DNA from: Flaccisagitta enflata
Lineage: Eukaryota; Chaetognatha; Sagittoidea; Aphragmophora
Direction: 5' to 3'
NCBI GenBank assembly: GCA_965153355.1
Contig: OZ231126.1
Location: forward strand, 87,358,001 to 87,422,000
Length of the DNA: 64,000 nt
The notes under the pieces are model-generated. The model was not told the DNA's origin and did no database searches. It saw only the letters and a list, made by a program, of their open reading frames with translations. Made by a program: the position numbers and the translations under genes. Of the stretch, positions 16,220 to 31,160 are shown piece after piece; the stretch's first letter is position 1; the number at the start of each line of letters is the position of its first letter.

Positions 16220-16822
16220 ACAGGGTGTGCAAAATTTTCCGCGATTGCTTCATGGAAAGAAAATTATATTTTTAGTCCACCCAGCACCATGTGATGTGTG
16301 CAACAATGTAATTTGGACCAGAGTGACCTAGTTAGTCTTACTTGAAGCTAAGATTGATTGCAGGTCCCTTCGGTATCCCTTGTTACTACGGTGGTCAAAT
16401 GATTTGAAGCAAAGATTTTGATTTTAACAGGATTTTATTTCATAGCAAAAAAAGGTTATAAAATTATAGATTCTTGTATTTTTGACTTTTTGATAATGAT
16501 TTTCTTTGCTTGGGACACATTATGCTGGGGGACGTAAATTATATCAACATTGATGGAGCTCACTAAAGTAAATAAACAAAGCCTAGAGAGCAATAAAAAC
16601 TAATAACAGTAATGCAGATTTTTTAAAAATATTTTCAAGAAGTGTTTGATTAGAGTAAAATCTACCTGAAAAGTTTTATGACTGACTTTCTGAATTGTAT
16701 TTTTGAAAAATGAAAAAAAAAATTACTTTTTCATACTACCTTTCATGCTTTTATAAATCATTATCTTCTAAGGTTTTTAAAAAAAAAGTAAGTGCCAATT
16801 GCGGATAATTTTGCACACCTGT
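16220..16822. mobile_element. Tc1/mariner-like MITE with TA target duplication
   Basis: The left terminus ACAGGGTGTGCAAAATTTTC (from 16220) is matched inverted by the right terminus, whose own strand starts ACAGGTGTGCAAAATTATCC and which ends at 16822. The match continues into CGCAATTGGC on the right-hand strand. TA dinucleotides flank both sides (16218-16219 and 16823-16824). The interior is AT-rich with no transposase frame. Terminal motif, TA duplication and size fit a non-autonomous Tc1/mariner-superfamily element. Confidence 0.75.
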
Positions 16823-17124
16823 TACAAAAGGACGATTAACAGGTAGAAAGACAGACAAATGGACATTCAAGTGGACAGACAAACAGACAAACTGGCAAAA
16901 AGATAGAGGGAAAGCATTTCAAAGGGTCAGGCACATACATTGTTCGAAACAGATTCCGGCACATAAAGAGTAAGAATGGGAGAAAGACGAAATGAGAGGT
17001 AAACAGACAGTCACACACAGGAAAAAGCAGACCCTCACAGACATACAGACAGACAGACAGACAGATGGAAAGAGGAAGAGAGAGCGAAAGTCATAAATTT
17101 CTGTTCTCATCATCGACGCAATCC
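16823..17124. other. GACA-rich spacer
   Basis: Contains loosely repeated GACAGACA words around 16850-16880 and 17040-17070. Nothing else supported. Confidence 0.4.
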
Positions 17125-17411
17125 CTTCACCACCACCACCATCATCACCATCACCATCACCATCACCATCACCATCGCCATCACCATCACCATCACCATA
17201 ACCATCACCACCGCCACCACCACCGCCACCACCATCATCACCACTTGTGGCGGTCTCAACCGTCCCTACCAAGATTCAACCCCACCATCATCTCCATCAC
17301 ATCAACATCACCATCACCATCACCATCACCATCACCATCACCATCACCATCACCATCACCATCACCATCACCATCACCACCATCACCACCATCACCACCA
17401 TCACCACCATC

Positions 17412-17480
<69 letters not shown>

Positions 17481-17510
17481 TCGACCACGACCACGACCGC
17501 CACCAACAAA
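17125..17510. repeat. (CACCAT)n then (CACGAC)n hexanucleotide repeats
   Basis: CACCATCACCAT-type units at about 17125-17245, a ~60-bp interruption, (CACCAT)n at about 17300-17412 with a CACCAC phase, then (CACGAC)n at about 17413-17500. A 240-codon plus frame (17065-17787) reads His-rich, Pro-Ser, then Arg-Pro runs as the repeats shift phase. Confidence 0.9.
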
Positions 17511-17599
17511 CCAATATTTTCCCTCAACTCCACTTTCCCGAGTTACTTCTACCGCCACTAATACCAATACCATCGCCACTATTACCTCCTTCAACAACA

Positions 17600-17725
17600 C
17601 CTCATCCACCATCCCCATTTCTAACACATCCACCATCCCCATTTCTAACACATCCACCATCCCCATTTCTAACACATCCACCACCACCATTTCTACCACA
17701 TCCACCACCCCCATTTCCACCGACG
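17600..17725. repeat. 24-bp in-frame minisatellite
   Basis: Three to five units of a 24-bp repeat containing CCCCATTTCTAACACATCCA. Because 24 is divisible by three, the frame from the hexanucleotide block continues (TIPISNTS peptide), ending in a hydrophobic segment (LIAAVGIGIALILSVLYSA) before a stop at 17787. The frame is most likely incidental. Confidence 0.75.
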
Positions 17726-17787
17726 AGTTAATCGCGGCCGTTGGCATCGGAATTGCTCTGATTTTAAGCGTATTATATTCGGCTTAA

Positions 17788-18372
<585 letters not shown>

Positions 18373-18709
18373 AATGTTTCTCCCAATATTTATTTGATAT
18401 TTGTGAATCCATCATGCGGCTTTCATCGGCATTTGATCCGCTTTAAAGTATTTTTTCTCTCTCGATTTATGTTCTCACTATGAGTTTTAAACATCAAAAA
18501 TGTTATTTTTCATTTAAAACCAGATTTCATCGGCCATAATTCAAGTCGCACCCAAATGCTATTATCGTCCTAAAAAGGTGAATGTTTTTAGATGCGTCCT
18601 CGCATCTCTATAAGAGGGTCTGTCCCTTGGTCGGTCTGTCTGTCTGAATGTCTGAATGTCTGAGTGTCACACGAATATTTCAAAACGCGATTTTCAAGGT
18701 TTTCTCTTC

Positions 18710-19200
18710 ATTTCTCTTCATGTATCTTCTTGTCTCTTATATTTCTTTTGTCTCTTTCATCTCTTTCATCTCCTTTGTCTCTTTTGTCTCCTATATGTCT
18801 CTTATGTCTCCTATATGTCTCTTATGTCTCCTATATGTCTCTTATATCTCTTATTTCTCTTACGTATCTTAGGTCTCTTTTGTCTCCTATGTCTCTTATA
18901 TCTCTTATGTGTCTTATGTCTCTGTCTCTTTTGTCTCCTATATGTCTCCTATATGTCTCTTATGTCTCTGATGTCTCTTATGTCTCCTATATGTCTCGTA
19001 TGTCTCTTATGTCTCTTATGTCTCTTATATATCATATCTCTTATATCTCTTATGTCTCTTATATATCATATCTCTTATATCTCTTATGTCTCTTATCTCT
19101 TATGTCTCTTATGTCTCCTATGTCTCTTATGTCTCTTATGTCTCTTCTGTCTCTTCATGTCTCTAAATGTCTCTTCATGTCTCTAAATGTCTCCTCATGT
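18710..19200. repeat. Minisatellite, 9-11 bp TCTCTTATG/TCTCCTATATG
   Basis: About 45 units mixing TCTCTTATG and TCTCCTATATG, with TCTCTTCATG variants at both edges. Frames across it (SYVSYMSL-like) are repeat translations. Confidence 0.9.
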
Positions 19201-19256
19201 TTCCTCATGTCTCTCCATATCTCTCCATGTCTTCCAAGTCCCTTCATGTCTCTTCG

Positions 19257-19475
19257 TGAGGCGGGGGGTGTGGGGAGGCGTGGGGGGAGGAGGGGAGGGG
19301 GGATGGGGAGGCGTGGGGGAGGGGGTGGGGTGGGTAGGCGGGGGGGTAGGGGTGGGGAGGTGTTGGGGGAGGCGTGGGGGGCGGAGTCGGGGGCGTGGGG
19401 GGGAGGCGTGGGGAGGCGTGGGGGGAGGGGTGGGGAGGCGTGGTAGAGGGGTGGGGAGGCGTGGGAGGGGGAGAG
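19257..19475. repeat. G-rich minisatellite (GGCGTGGGGAGG)
   Basis: Units built from GGAGGCGTGGGG and GGGGAGGGGTGGGG, about 75-80 percent G on the plus strand. Many runs of four or more G make this a strong G-quadruplex candidate. It abuts the TCTCTTATG array inside the same family A copy. Confidence 0.9.
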
Positions 19476-19723
19476 ATGAATCAGTTTATATTTTTCTCTT
19501 TATCTCTGAATCTTTATATTTTCATATTATTACATCTTAATATCTATATATCTATATATCTTAATAATTTGTATGATTATATCTTACGTCTAAAGAGGAC
19601 GCATCTATTGGACATCTCTTGGCCTTGTTTATCATCCATGTCCGAGTGAAAACTTAGGAATGTATTTATGTGATTCAGATGTCATTTTAGAATTTGGAAT
19701 TTGGAAGTCTCTCAGGGCTCAGT

Positions 19724-20014
19724 TTTTTTAGTCCCGTGCACGCGACTCTATGACCCACTCTGTCCGTCTGTCGGTCGGTCGGTCCGTCTCACTTAGCTTT
19801 TTTTTTGTCGTTTTACGTCTTCTTAAGTCATTTTAAGTAATTCTGATTTTAGTCTTTTAGTCTTTTGGTCTTTTAGTCTTTTAGTCTTTTAGTCTTTTAG
19901 CCTTTTAGTCTTTTAGTCTTTTAGTCTTTTAGTCTTTTAGTCTTTTAGTCTTTTAGTCTTCTAGTCTTTTGGTCTTGTGGTCTTAACAACCGTAAGGTAA
20001 GGTGTTGGCCTTGT
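19724..20014 (+). mobile_element. Family A element with a TTTTAGTC array
   Basis: Head TTTTTTTAGTCCCGTGCACG, CGACTCTATGACCC, a (CGGT)n tract, then about 15 TTTTAGTCT units of 9 bp (about 19845-19975), and a tail GTAAGGTGTTGGCCTTGTTT. The subterminal inverse of the head motif is largely lost (AACAACCGTAAGG). The tail variant matches the copies at 5.9 and 21.4 kb. Confidence 0.75.
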
Positions 20015-20186
20015 TTTTTATCCAAAATAGATGATTTTTTTTTGTTGCCATTGCATTGGTCAGTCGGTCCGTTTGTTAATAATTTAACACTCATCCTCCC
20101 AGTTGGTCTGCCCACTCGCCATTTGGCACCCGATCGTCCTTTCGTCTTCCCCAACCCCAATCACAATCACAACCCCAATGTCTTAC

Positions 20187-20306
20187 CCGCTCCCCGCTCC
20201 CCGCTCCCCGCTCCCCGCTCCCCGCTCCCCGCTCCCCGCTCCCCGCTCCCCGCTCCCCAATTCCCAATCCCCAATCCCCAATCCCCAATCCCCAATCCCC
20301 AATCCT
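20187..20306. repeat. 8-bp minisatellites (CGCTCCCC)n then (CAATCCCC)n
   Basis: About nine CGCTCCCC units switch abruptly near 20262 to about six CAATCCCC units, so two related 8-bp units occupy adjacent homogeneous blocks. Confidence 0.9.
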
Positions 20307-20399
20307 CATCCTCATGCGCCCTCCCTACCAAGCTGTCTAACTACCCGCCCTTTGTCTAACCATGAATACCGTCTTACCGTGATATCCACCCTTCATATT

Positions 20400-20625
20400 A
20401 CGCCCTCGCTCCCTCGTATTCCACCCACCATCTCACTCTGCACCTTGCCTCTTTATGTCAATCTATCTGCCCGCCTCCCAGTAGTACCCACCACCTGTAA
20501 TCCTTCCATTCTTCACCCTGCTTCCATGTCTCGATGTGTCCACCCACCTTCCTATCTCACCACCCACCCGTGATCCTCCCATTCTGCACATTGCCTCTAT
20601 GTCTCGATGTATCCACCCGCCTCTT
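20400..20625. repeat. Three imperfect ~72-bp repeats
   Basis: The words CTGCACCTTGCCTC, TTCACCCTGCTTCC and CTGCACATTGCCTC, each followed by ATGTC and later CCACCCRCC, recur near 20437, 20513 and 20585. This gives a diverged ~72-bp tandem unit. Confidence 0.55.
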
Positions 20626-21080
20626 GGCGCCCGTGTTATTCGATATTGATTTTCCATTAAGAAGGAGGAATTTCCCGTCAAGGCACCCCCGCGGGCTTGC
20701 ATCTATGGACCCGGGGCTCGTGGGACTTGGACGACGCGCGCGCGGGGAGATTCCGAGGGGGGGAGGGGCTAAAAACCGGGATGGAGAAATGAAGGAAGGG
20801 ATGGAAAAGTTTTGGACGTGCATTCAAGAATCATTCTTTTTTTTTTCTAGATTAAGGTCATATTCACGTTTCATTTGTTGCATATCTGAATCATAGACAG
20901 TCATATTCTATAACTATAAGGGAGCGAGCAATAATCAGAGAATGACAGTGATGAAACATAGTAATTCCATTTTTGACTGACAGATAATTTGTGCTGAGGC
21001 TGCTAGTAAGCACAAATTCAATTCATGAAAAATATGAGTACTGTTCTATAAAGTGCTTTGTAAACTTTTTTTAGAAATTG
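20626..21080. other. Unique sequence
   Basis: A G-rich patch near 20700-20770, otherwise no supported feature. Confidence 0.4.
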
Positions 21081-21545
21081 GCAAACACTAGGGTGGTCGC
21101 GAATTTGATCAAAATTCATATTTTGATATACTCAGGCCCTTTGCACAAATGTCCAATAAAAGGAGGAATTCTCTTAAGTTGGAGTGTGATATCAAACAAA
21201 ACCATAGGCTTACTGTAGGTATTTTATATTGCCATAAGAAGCCCATAGTATTGCCGACATAGTTTATTCTTCAAATCTAGACCTCTACTTGTGGGAAAAC
21301 CTGATTTTATACATTCATGCAAAACGCTAGAGTACTATATCATTTTTTGTCGCGTGCACGCAACTCTATGATCCGTTCAGTCCGTCGGTCAGCTTTTTTT
21401 CTCTTGTCATTTGACGTCATTAAAGTCATTTTAAGTTATTTCAAGATAATTTACATTTAGTCTTTTAGTATTTCAGTCTCATGGTCTTAGTAACCGCACG
21501 CGGCTGTAAGGTGTTGACCTAGTTCCCGACCACTCTAGCAAACAT
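21081..21545. mobile_element. Putative inverted-repeat element carrying a family A insertion
   Basis: GCAAACACTAGGGTGGTCGC at 21081-21100 is matched inverted by CCCGACCACTCTAGCAAAC at about 21525-21543 (about 16 of 19 positions). The interior is AT-rich and contains the family A copy at 21343-21524 at its right edge. No clear target duplication was found, so the superfamily is left open. Confidence 0.4.
21343..21524 (+). mobile_element. Family A element, short
   Basis: Head TTTTTTGTCGCGTGCACGCA, a short CCGTCGGTC tract, a TTTTAGTC-like remnant, GCACGCGGCTGTAAGGTGTT and a degenerate tail end (GACCTAGTT). It belongs to the same subtype as 19724-20014 but is older. Confidence 0.65.
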
Positions 21546-22278
<733 letters not shown>

Positions 22279-22530
22279 CCGTCTTTCTTCATAACGTTCA
22301 GTCACACGTCATACTGTTTCGGCAAATATGTACGCTGTCTCTCCGCTCGTTTATGCCAACCCTTCCTCATCCTTATTCAACTCATCCTCATCCATCTCTC
22401 CTTCGTCAGCCCCGAGACCCCATACTGTTAAATATGGCGCGATTTGCAAACACATATTTCATTTTCATCATCGCTTTTTGTGTAACGGGGAAGGAGGGAT
22501 GAAAGAAAGAAAGGAAAAATAGCAGCCCAA

Positions 22531-23168
22531 AGGCAGTTAGTGGTCAGCGGTACCCGTGCCCTGCTAGTGAAGTGTGTGATTTAAGTTGAGGGGGAGCAAG
22601 GCAGCGGCCCCGAAGGGGACGAAGTCCTGTAGAACACATGGGGAATCTGTCCGTATGTCCGTCAGTCCCTCCGTCCGTCCATTTGTCCCCCCGCCTCATC
22701 CTCAGGGCTTTGTCTCCTTTGGGGCCTATTTTGACTCAAATTCTGCCAAATAGCCCAAATCCAAGCAATATGGCTCAAATCTCAGCAGAATGGCCAAAAT
22801 CCAAGCATATTGGACCAATTTCAAGCAAAATGGCTAAAATCTGGTCAGAATCTAAGATTCAGAGGCCACGATATAGGTCTAAGAGGCGAAAATTATGGTC
22901 CTTGGGCTAGAATTGGTTTTTTCTGGCCAGATTTGGGCCAGATTGGGCCAATATGCTTGAATTTGGTCCATTTTGCTTAGATTTGAGCCATATTGCTAAG
23001 ATTTGGGCTATTTGGCAGAATTTGAGTCAAAATAGGCCCTAAAAGAGACGAAGCCCTGAGGATGAGGCGGGGGGGAAGGACGGACAGACGGATGGACGGA
23101 CGTACGGACAGATTCCCCCTGTGGTCTACAGGACTTCGTCCCCTTTGGGGCCGCTGCCCAAAAAAGGG
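22531..23168 (+). mobile_element. Family B foldback element, AAATC(C/T)AAGCA-type arrays
   Basis: Family B copies have one extended end (GGTCAGCGGTACCCGTGCCC then TGC, spacer, GCAGGGCAGCGGCCCC) and a shorter opposite end that mirrors the inner part (GGGGCCGCTGCCC). Here GGCAGCGGCCCCGAAGGGGA at about 22600 pairs with TCCCCTTTGGGGCCGCTGCC near 23140. Inside are (CCGT)n tracts and ~17-20 bp units of the CAAATCC-AGCA-ATGGC type, running one way at 22735-22850 and inverted at 22915-23035. The two halves are inverted copies over most of ~600 bp. No coding frame. Confidence 0.85.
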
Positions 23169-23342
23169 AAAGAAAAAAGCAAGAAAGAAGGAAGGAGGAA
23201 GGAGCCATATTGTTTCTGTTTGTCTTTTTTTCTGCCTGACTTTCTATTTTTTTGTCTTCCTGTCTGTCTGTCTGACTACAGTATCTTTATGACCATCTCT
23301 CAGTCTGTTTCTGTTTCTCTGTCTCTACGTCTGTCTGTTTCT

Positions 23343-24110
<768 letters not shown>

Positions 24111-25067
24111 TAACCATGGCGTCAATAAAAATGGCCGCCATGTTCAATTTGCTACTGTGAGTTCAATTTTTGGACTAGCTTCATAATTTTTGAGATGGTG
24201 ATAATATTCTGAATTTCTGACTTAACAAAAAAATCAGAATTCAAAAAAGTTAATTTTTGTGCACGCAGCATTAATTTTTGTGAACAGTATTCTAATGCAA
24301 ATTGATCAAAAACTTTCTACAATGATTCTGTTTAGAACTTTAAAAAATGACTTTTTTTTCATCATTGCATGTGAATTTTTCAAAGATGAAGAAAGTATAA
24401 ATGATATTTGACCCAGCAAAAAAATCAGAACTCAAAAAAGTTAATTTTTTTGTGGTCACAGTAATGATTTTGAAACAAGGGAGAAAAATCAGTTTTTAAT
24501 AAAAATTTCTTACTAACTTCAATTTTTTACAGTGAGCTCATTTTTTCAACTAGTCTCACAATTTTTTAGGTGGAAATAGTTCATCAGATTTCCAACTCAA
24601 CAAAAAAATCAGAACTTAAAAATGTTGATTTTTGCCCTACTTTTTGTTGATTTTACTGAAAATATGCAAAATCATCTTTTAAACACCTGTTGTACCACGT
24701 CTTTAATGAAATAATTTTTTGAAACGGGGGCAATTTTTTTCAATTGTGTGATAGTTTTACAATTTATTGACCTGCTGCAAAAATCAGAACTTGAAAAAGT
24801 GTATTTTTGTGCCTGTGGCATGAGTTTTTGTAAAACATTACAAAAAACAAAATATGCAAAAAAATGTGAATTGGCAGTCCATATTTGGATGCCTTTCAGA
24901 AAAATTGTTGCCACGGGTACATTTGTAAACTTTTTTGAGTTCTGATTTTTTCTCCAAGCCAGAAATTTGGAGTTCTATTACCACCTAAAAAATTATGAAG
25001 CTAGTCACAAAATTAAACTCAGGGGAGGGGTTGGAATAGGCGGCCATTTTTATTGACGCCATGGTTA
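24111..25067. mobile_element. 957-bp inverted-repeat element with internal ~185-bp tandem repeats
   Basis: The outer 29 bp (24111-24139, beginning TAACCATGGCGTCAATAAAA) is a perfect reverse complement of 25039-25067. Homology between the ends continues more weakly for ~120 bp (the ACTAGCTTCATAATTTTT block at ~24175 pairs with ~25000). Inside, AAAAATCAGAACTCAAAAAA-like blocks recur near 24230, 24420, 24605 and 24780, so about four diverged ~185-bp units run in tandem between the inverted ends. No transposase frame. The ends lack an obvious target duplication. Confidence 0.75.
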
Positions 25068-25393
25068 CATCAAATGTGACAGAAAAGTGTATAAAGATAA
25101 AAGGGAGAGGAGAAGAGAAGAGAAAGAAAGAGAGAGAACCATGAAAAGAGAGAAAGAAAGAGAAAGAGAGAAAGAGAGGAAGAGACCATATCTCCGCCCG
25201 TCTCAGCCTTCAAAGATAAAACGACAGTAAGAGATATATATGAAATGTCAGTAGGAATCCTCAGCAATGACCTCTTGTCTTTATCCATATGCTTTAAATA
25301 TCCATTATGGTTTTTGCTTTCTTCCGCGCGCCATTTTTACTACCATGCGCCTCTCATAATTCAGAGAAATCTATCTCTCTCCCTTTGTTCCGC

Positions 25394-25394
<1 letters not shown>
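25068..25394. other. Purine-rich spacer
   Basis: GAGAAAGAGA-rich from about 25100 to 25180. Otherwise nothing recognised. Confidence 0.4.
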
Positions 25395-25448
<54 letters not shown>

Positions 25449-25530
25449 GTAGAGGTCAGTTTTTACAACATGCGTAGATAGGCACCAACAACAACAAAGA
25501 ACACACACACATACACACACACACACACAA
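25395..25530. repeat. (GA)n and (CA)n microsatellites
   Basis: (GA)n at 25395-25446 and a CA-rich tract at about 25500-25530. Confidence 0.9.
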
Positions 25531-26107
25531 ACTTAAACAAACACAACATTTTTCAGCGAATCCGCACAACGCGTCTCACCTGGTAGCGTAGCTACTGTTT
25601 TATTGAAGAGACGCTCTCCCAAAACCTGAAATTGAACGGGCGACCCCACATAGACTAAGTGGGCTTTATCTTAGTAAAATGACGAGTTAAATGGATATTC
25701 TTACTACATTTCGTGGTGAATAGGCAGTTTATGACATCAACTTCATTATGCAAACATATTCTAAAACGTTGAATGCAAATTCAATGATCGCTGGCAAGAT
25801 ACAGGGGTAACAGGTGCGGAAATACCCCATCTTTAAAAGCCGAAAAAAAACTTGATATATGTCCATACGATAGCTTTGTTGCCATATTTGAAGCCAGCGA
25901 GGACATGCGACCTAGTTTAGGAGCGCGTTTCTTTTCGCTTTAGATAAGATATTTGGATCTTCTGAATGCCGCGTTTAAAAATCACTTAGGAAAATCCTTT
26001 TTCATCCTGAAGGCAAAAAAAAAGCCAAAAAGGAGAAAGTCACATTGTTCCACTTCTTGTCCCCACCGAATCTCTCCGTTCCATCTTTTGTTCTCAAACG
26101 TCATCTT
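25531..26107. other. Unique sequence
   Basis: No repeat, element or exon that I can support. Confidence 0.4.
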
Positions 26108-26108
26108 T

Positions 26109-26206
<98 letters not shown>
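26108..26206. repeat. (GTC)n microsatellite
   Basis: About 32 perfect GTC units. Frames read as poly-Ser, poly-Val or poly-Arg. Confidence 0.95.
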
Positions 26207-26227
26207 TTTTTTCCATTGTCGCCCACG

Positions 26228-26890
<663 letters not shown>

Positions 26891-27032
26891 ACTTATCGTC
26901 GCTGTGCCAGACCTCTTATATCTGTATCCTAAATTCCTAATCCTTTTTTCGTCCCTCCTTCACCTCAGCTCAGAATTCTATGGAACCATATTGCTATCAA
27001 ATCTATGAGAGATGGCACAAGACAGACAAAAG

Positions 27033-27034
<2 letters not shown>

Positions 27035-27089
<55 letters not shown>

Positions 27090-27300
27090 CAAACAGACAG
27101 AGAATCAAACAGACAGAGAGACAGACATACAGACAGACAGTCAGACAGAGAGACATACAGACAGACAAATAGACAGACATACAGACAGATAGACAGACAG
27201 AGAGAAACACAGACGGACAGACAGACAGACATAGATAGGAATAGACAAACAGAGTGACAGACAAAAACAGAAGGACGGACAAGCAGATGGAGACATAAGC
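27035..27300. repeat. Compound (GA)n-(GACA)n microsatellite
   Basis: (GA)n at about 27035-27088 passes into CAGACAGACA-type units decaying to about 27300. Confidence 0.9.
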
Positions 27301-28176
27301 AGAGACAGAACTAGACAAGGATAGAAGAGACAGTGACAGGGAGAAAAAGTAGGCGTGATATGTTGTCTTCATTCTATCCGATAACTCTCTTTACCCCTTG
27401 AGTATAAAGAGGCAAAAAGCTGGAAGAAAAGCATTCCAGTGTCAATCCTTTTTTTCTCTCCTTTCTATCGTTCTTTCTATCTCAGTTTCCTCCCTTTTTC
27501 CCTTTTTTTTATCTGTCAAAATTCGCGAAGGCTCCTCTCATCTTACTCTCCTCAGCCCGGATTTTCATGAAATAACGATTTGTACAAGGAAGAAAAGTAA
27601 AGACTGACTCATTTAAGCAAATTTTTAGTCGCTACTTCTTTGACGGGTGAGAGAATAAGACAGTAAGTCGATACTTGGGTTAGACAAACAGACAGACAGT
27701 AAGGCTGACATAGAGATAGGAGGAAATAGGCGCTTTTAATGAAAATCCATCTATTTGGTAAGAATAGTTTGGAATGTCTCCCTTGCCCTTATTGCATTCA
27801 ACGTCGCGTTCGTCCGACCTTTCAAACAAATGTTCTGACGAACAAGAAAAAATGAATGTAAGACAAGGAAAAGGGCCACACGCAGGACCTTAGATTTGAC
27901 CTTGGGGACCTCCTGGTTGACAGAAGCTTGAGATCTAAATCATTTAATGTTTGTGACAGATCGATCAACGAACGGCCGACAGACGGAAAAACTGACTGCG
28001 AGAGCACACGACAAAACTTTCTATAAAACTTTGGAGAAAAATGTATTTGCTTACAGAACAGAAAAACAATTCCGAAACTACAACAAAGCATTTAAAACAA
28101 AACATTTACAACAATGGATAGAACAGTTATCTTTTGTCCCGGCATAATGAGATGCTTTTTCCTCCCTCCCCTACTA
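27301..28176. other. Unique sequence
   Basis: An isolated TTTTTAGTCGC near 27623 recalls a family A head but lacks any other part. Nothing else supported. Confidence 0.4.
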
Positions 28177-29244
<1,068 letters not shown>

Positions 29245-29375
29245 TTTCTTTTACTTTCGTTGTTTTCTTTCTTTCTTTCTTTCTTTCTTCATTCTTTCTT
29301 TTCTTTTTTTTTCTTTTTTTTCTCTTTCTTTCATTCTTTCTTTCTTTCTGTCTTTCTTTCTTTCTTTCTTTCTTC

Positions 29376-29422
<47 letters not shown>

Positions 29423-29447
29423 TTTTTCTTTTTTTTCTTTCTTTCAT

Positions 29448-29519
<72 letters not shown>

Positions 29520-29530
29520 TTTTTCTTTTT
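29245..29530. repeat. (CTTT)n microsatellite
   Basis: Imperfect CTTT with several T-run interruptions before 29340 and near 29420. Nearly pure at about 29460-29518. Confidence 0.9.
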
Positions 29531-29809
29531 GTCTATAAATTTTCCTCTTATTTTCCACTTTTTTTTTTTGGTTCCGTTCGTTGCGTATGCTTTACAGTGG
29601 TCGTTGGGCACTTTTACACATCAGACCAAAAAACGGACAAACCAAAAAGAAATCAGTCAACGGACATCTACCCAATAAACTGCCGACCAACCCCACATCC
29701 ACCAAAATGCGCCCTCTCAAAACTATTCACTATTGTAAAAGTAGATTCATCATAATAACACCAGTTTATCATTATCATTATCATCTCTTTCTTTTCTTTT
29801 TTTTTTCAT
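29531..29809. other. Unique spacer
   Basis: No feature supported. Confidence 0.4.
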
Positions 29810-29956
29810 TTCTACTCGCGGACACGCGACTGTACACCTTGCAGTGTCGGTCCGTCGGTCCCTCCGTCTGTAACATTTTTGAATAGCGAGCGGTTTTTGC
29901 ATTACTGCCCCTGCCCGACCGTCAGCGACGCTGGTGCCGTGTATCCGGCCTTGTTT
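29810..29956 (+). mobile_element. Family A element, short, complete
   Basis: Head CTCGCGGACACGCGACTGTA, a CGGTCCGTCGGTC tract, GCGGTTTTTGCATTACTGCC, CGTCAGCGACGCTGG and tail GCCGTGTATCCGGCCTTGTT. The head motif TCGCGGAC is only partly mirrored by GTCAGCGAC in the tail. Confidence 0.8.
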
Positions 29957-30154
29957 CTTCAACTCGTTATCAGTCTATTTGTCCGTCCATCTGTTTGATA
30001 TTCTTACGTTTGCGTATTTCTCCGATTCTGCCCTAATCTCTTTCACTTGCGCTTTCTTTCTGTCTGTCTATCTGTATGCCTAATTTTCTGTCTGTTCGTC
30101 AGTCTTTCTGCTAGTCTGTCTGTTTTTCTGTCTGTCTGTCTTTCTGTCTTTCTG
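29957..30154. other. Spacer rich in CTGTCTGTC
   Basis: Loose CTGT words leading into the CT tract. No gene. Confidence 0.4.
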
Positions 30155-30374
<220 letters not shown>

Positions 30375-30465
30375 TGACGCGTCTTGTTTATTCACACAGT
30401 GGTCTATCACGTCATTCATCATTTGTGCGTATTTCTTCTCATCTTAATTCGCCCCTCAGGCGATA

Positions 30466-31160
30466 GTCTTTTTTTTTTCTTGATCTCTTTCACTTTCTTC
30501 TTCTTCTTCTTCTTCTTCTTCTTCTTCTTCTTCTTCTTCTTCTTCTTCTTCTTCTTCTTCTTCTTCTTCTTCTTCTTCTTCTTCTTCACCTTCTTCTTCT
30601 CCTACTTTTTCTTTTTCTTCTTTATTCTCGTTCTTCTTCTTCCATTTCTTCTTTTTTTTCGTTTTGTTTTCCTTTTTCTTTTCTTTTTTTTCTTTCTCTT
30701 TTTTTTTCTTCTTCTTCTCTCTCATCTTATGATTCCTGTTCTTGTGCTCCTTTTTTATCTCCTTGTTTATTCTCTTCCTTTTTCTTCTTCTTTTTCTCCT
30801 TCATCTTCTTTTTCTTTTTCTTTTTCTTTTTCTTTTTCTTTTTCTTTTTCTTTTTCTTTTTCTTTTTCTTTTTCTTTTTCTTTCTTTTTCTATTTCTTTT
30901 TCTTTTTCTTTTCCTTTTTCTTTTTCTTTTTCATTTTTTTTCTTTTTCTTTTTCTTTTTCTTTTTCTTTTTCTTTTTCTTTTTTTCTTTTTCTTTTTCTT
31001 TTTCTTTTTCTTTTTCTTTTTTTCTTTTTCTTTTTCTTTTTCTTTTTCATTTTCATTTTCTTTTTTTTTTCTTTTACTCCTTCTTTTCTTCTTTTTCTTC
31101 TTCTTCTTTTACTTCTTCTTCTTCTTCCTCTGCTTCTTTTTCATCTTTTTCTTCATATCT
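30466..31160. repeat. Polypyrimidine block: (CTT)n and (CTTTTT)n
   Basis: (CTT)n at about 30494-30588, then CTTTTT hexamers dominating about 30800-31065, with mixed CTT and T-runs between. The plus strand is almost free of purines for ~700 bp. All Phe-, Leu- and Ser-rich frames are repeat translations. Confidence 0.9.

Larger units (their letters stand above)
18585..19630 (+). mobile_element. Family A element, AGATGCGTCCT subtype, two private arrays
   Basis: The head reads TTTTTAGATGCGTCCTCGCA followed by TCTCTATAAGAGGGTCTGTC, with hairpin arms AGATGCG/CGCATCT. The tail half carries AGGACGCATCT at 19596-19606, the exact inverse of the head motif, and ends GGCCTTGTTT near 19630. Between lie a (GGTC/GTCT)n patch, a TCTCTTATG array and a G-rich array, listed separately. 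The head motif differs from all other copies in the window, yet its tail partner changes in step. Confidence 0.8.

Noticed and set aside
25555-25690. tRNA-like segment
   Set aside because: A TGGTAGCGTAGCTAC-type stretch does not fold into a cloverleaf and lacks the GGTTCGAATCC-type box.
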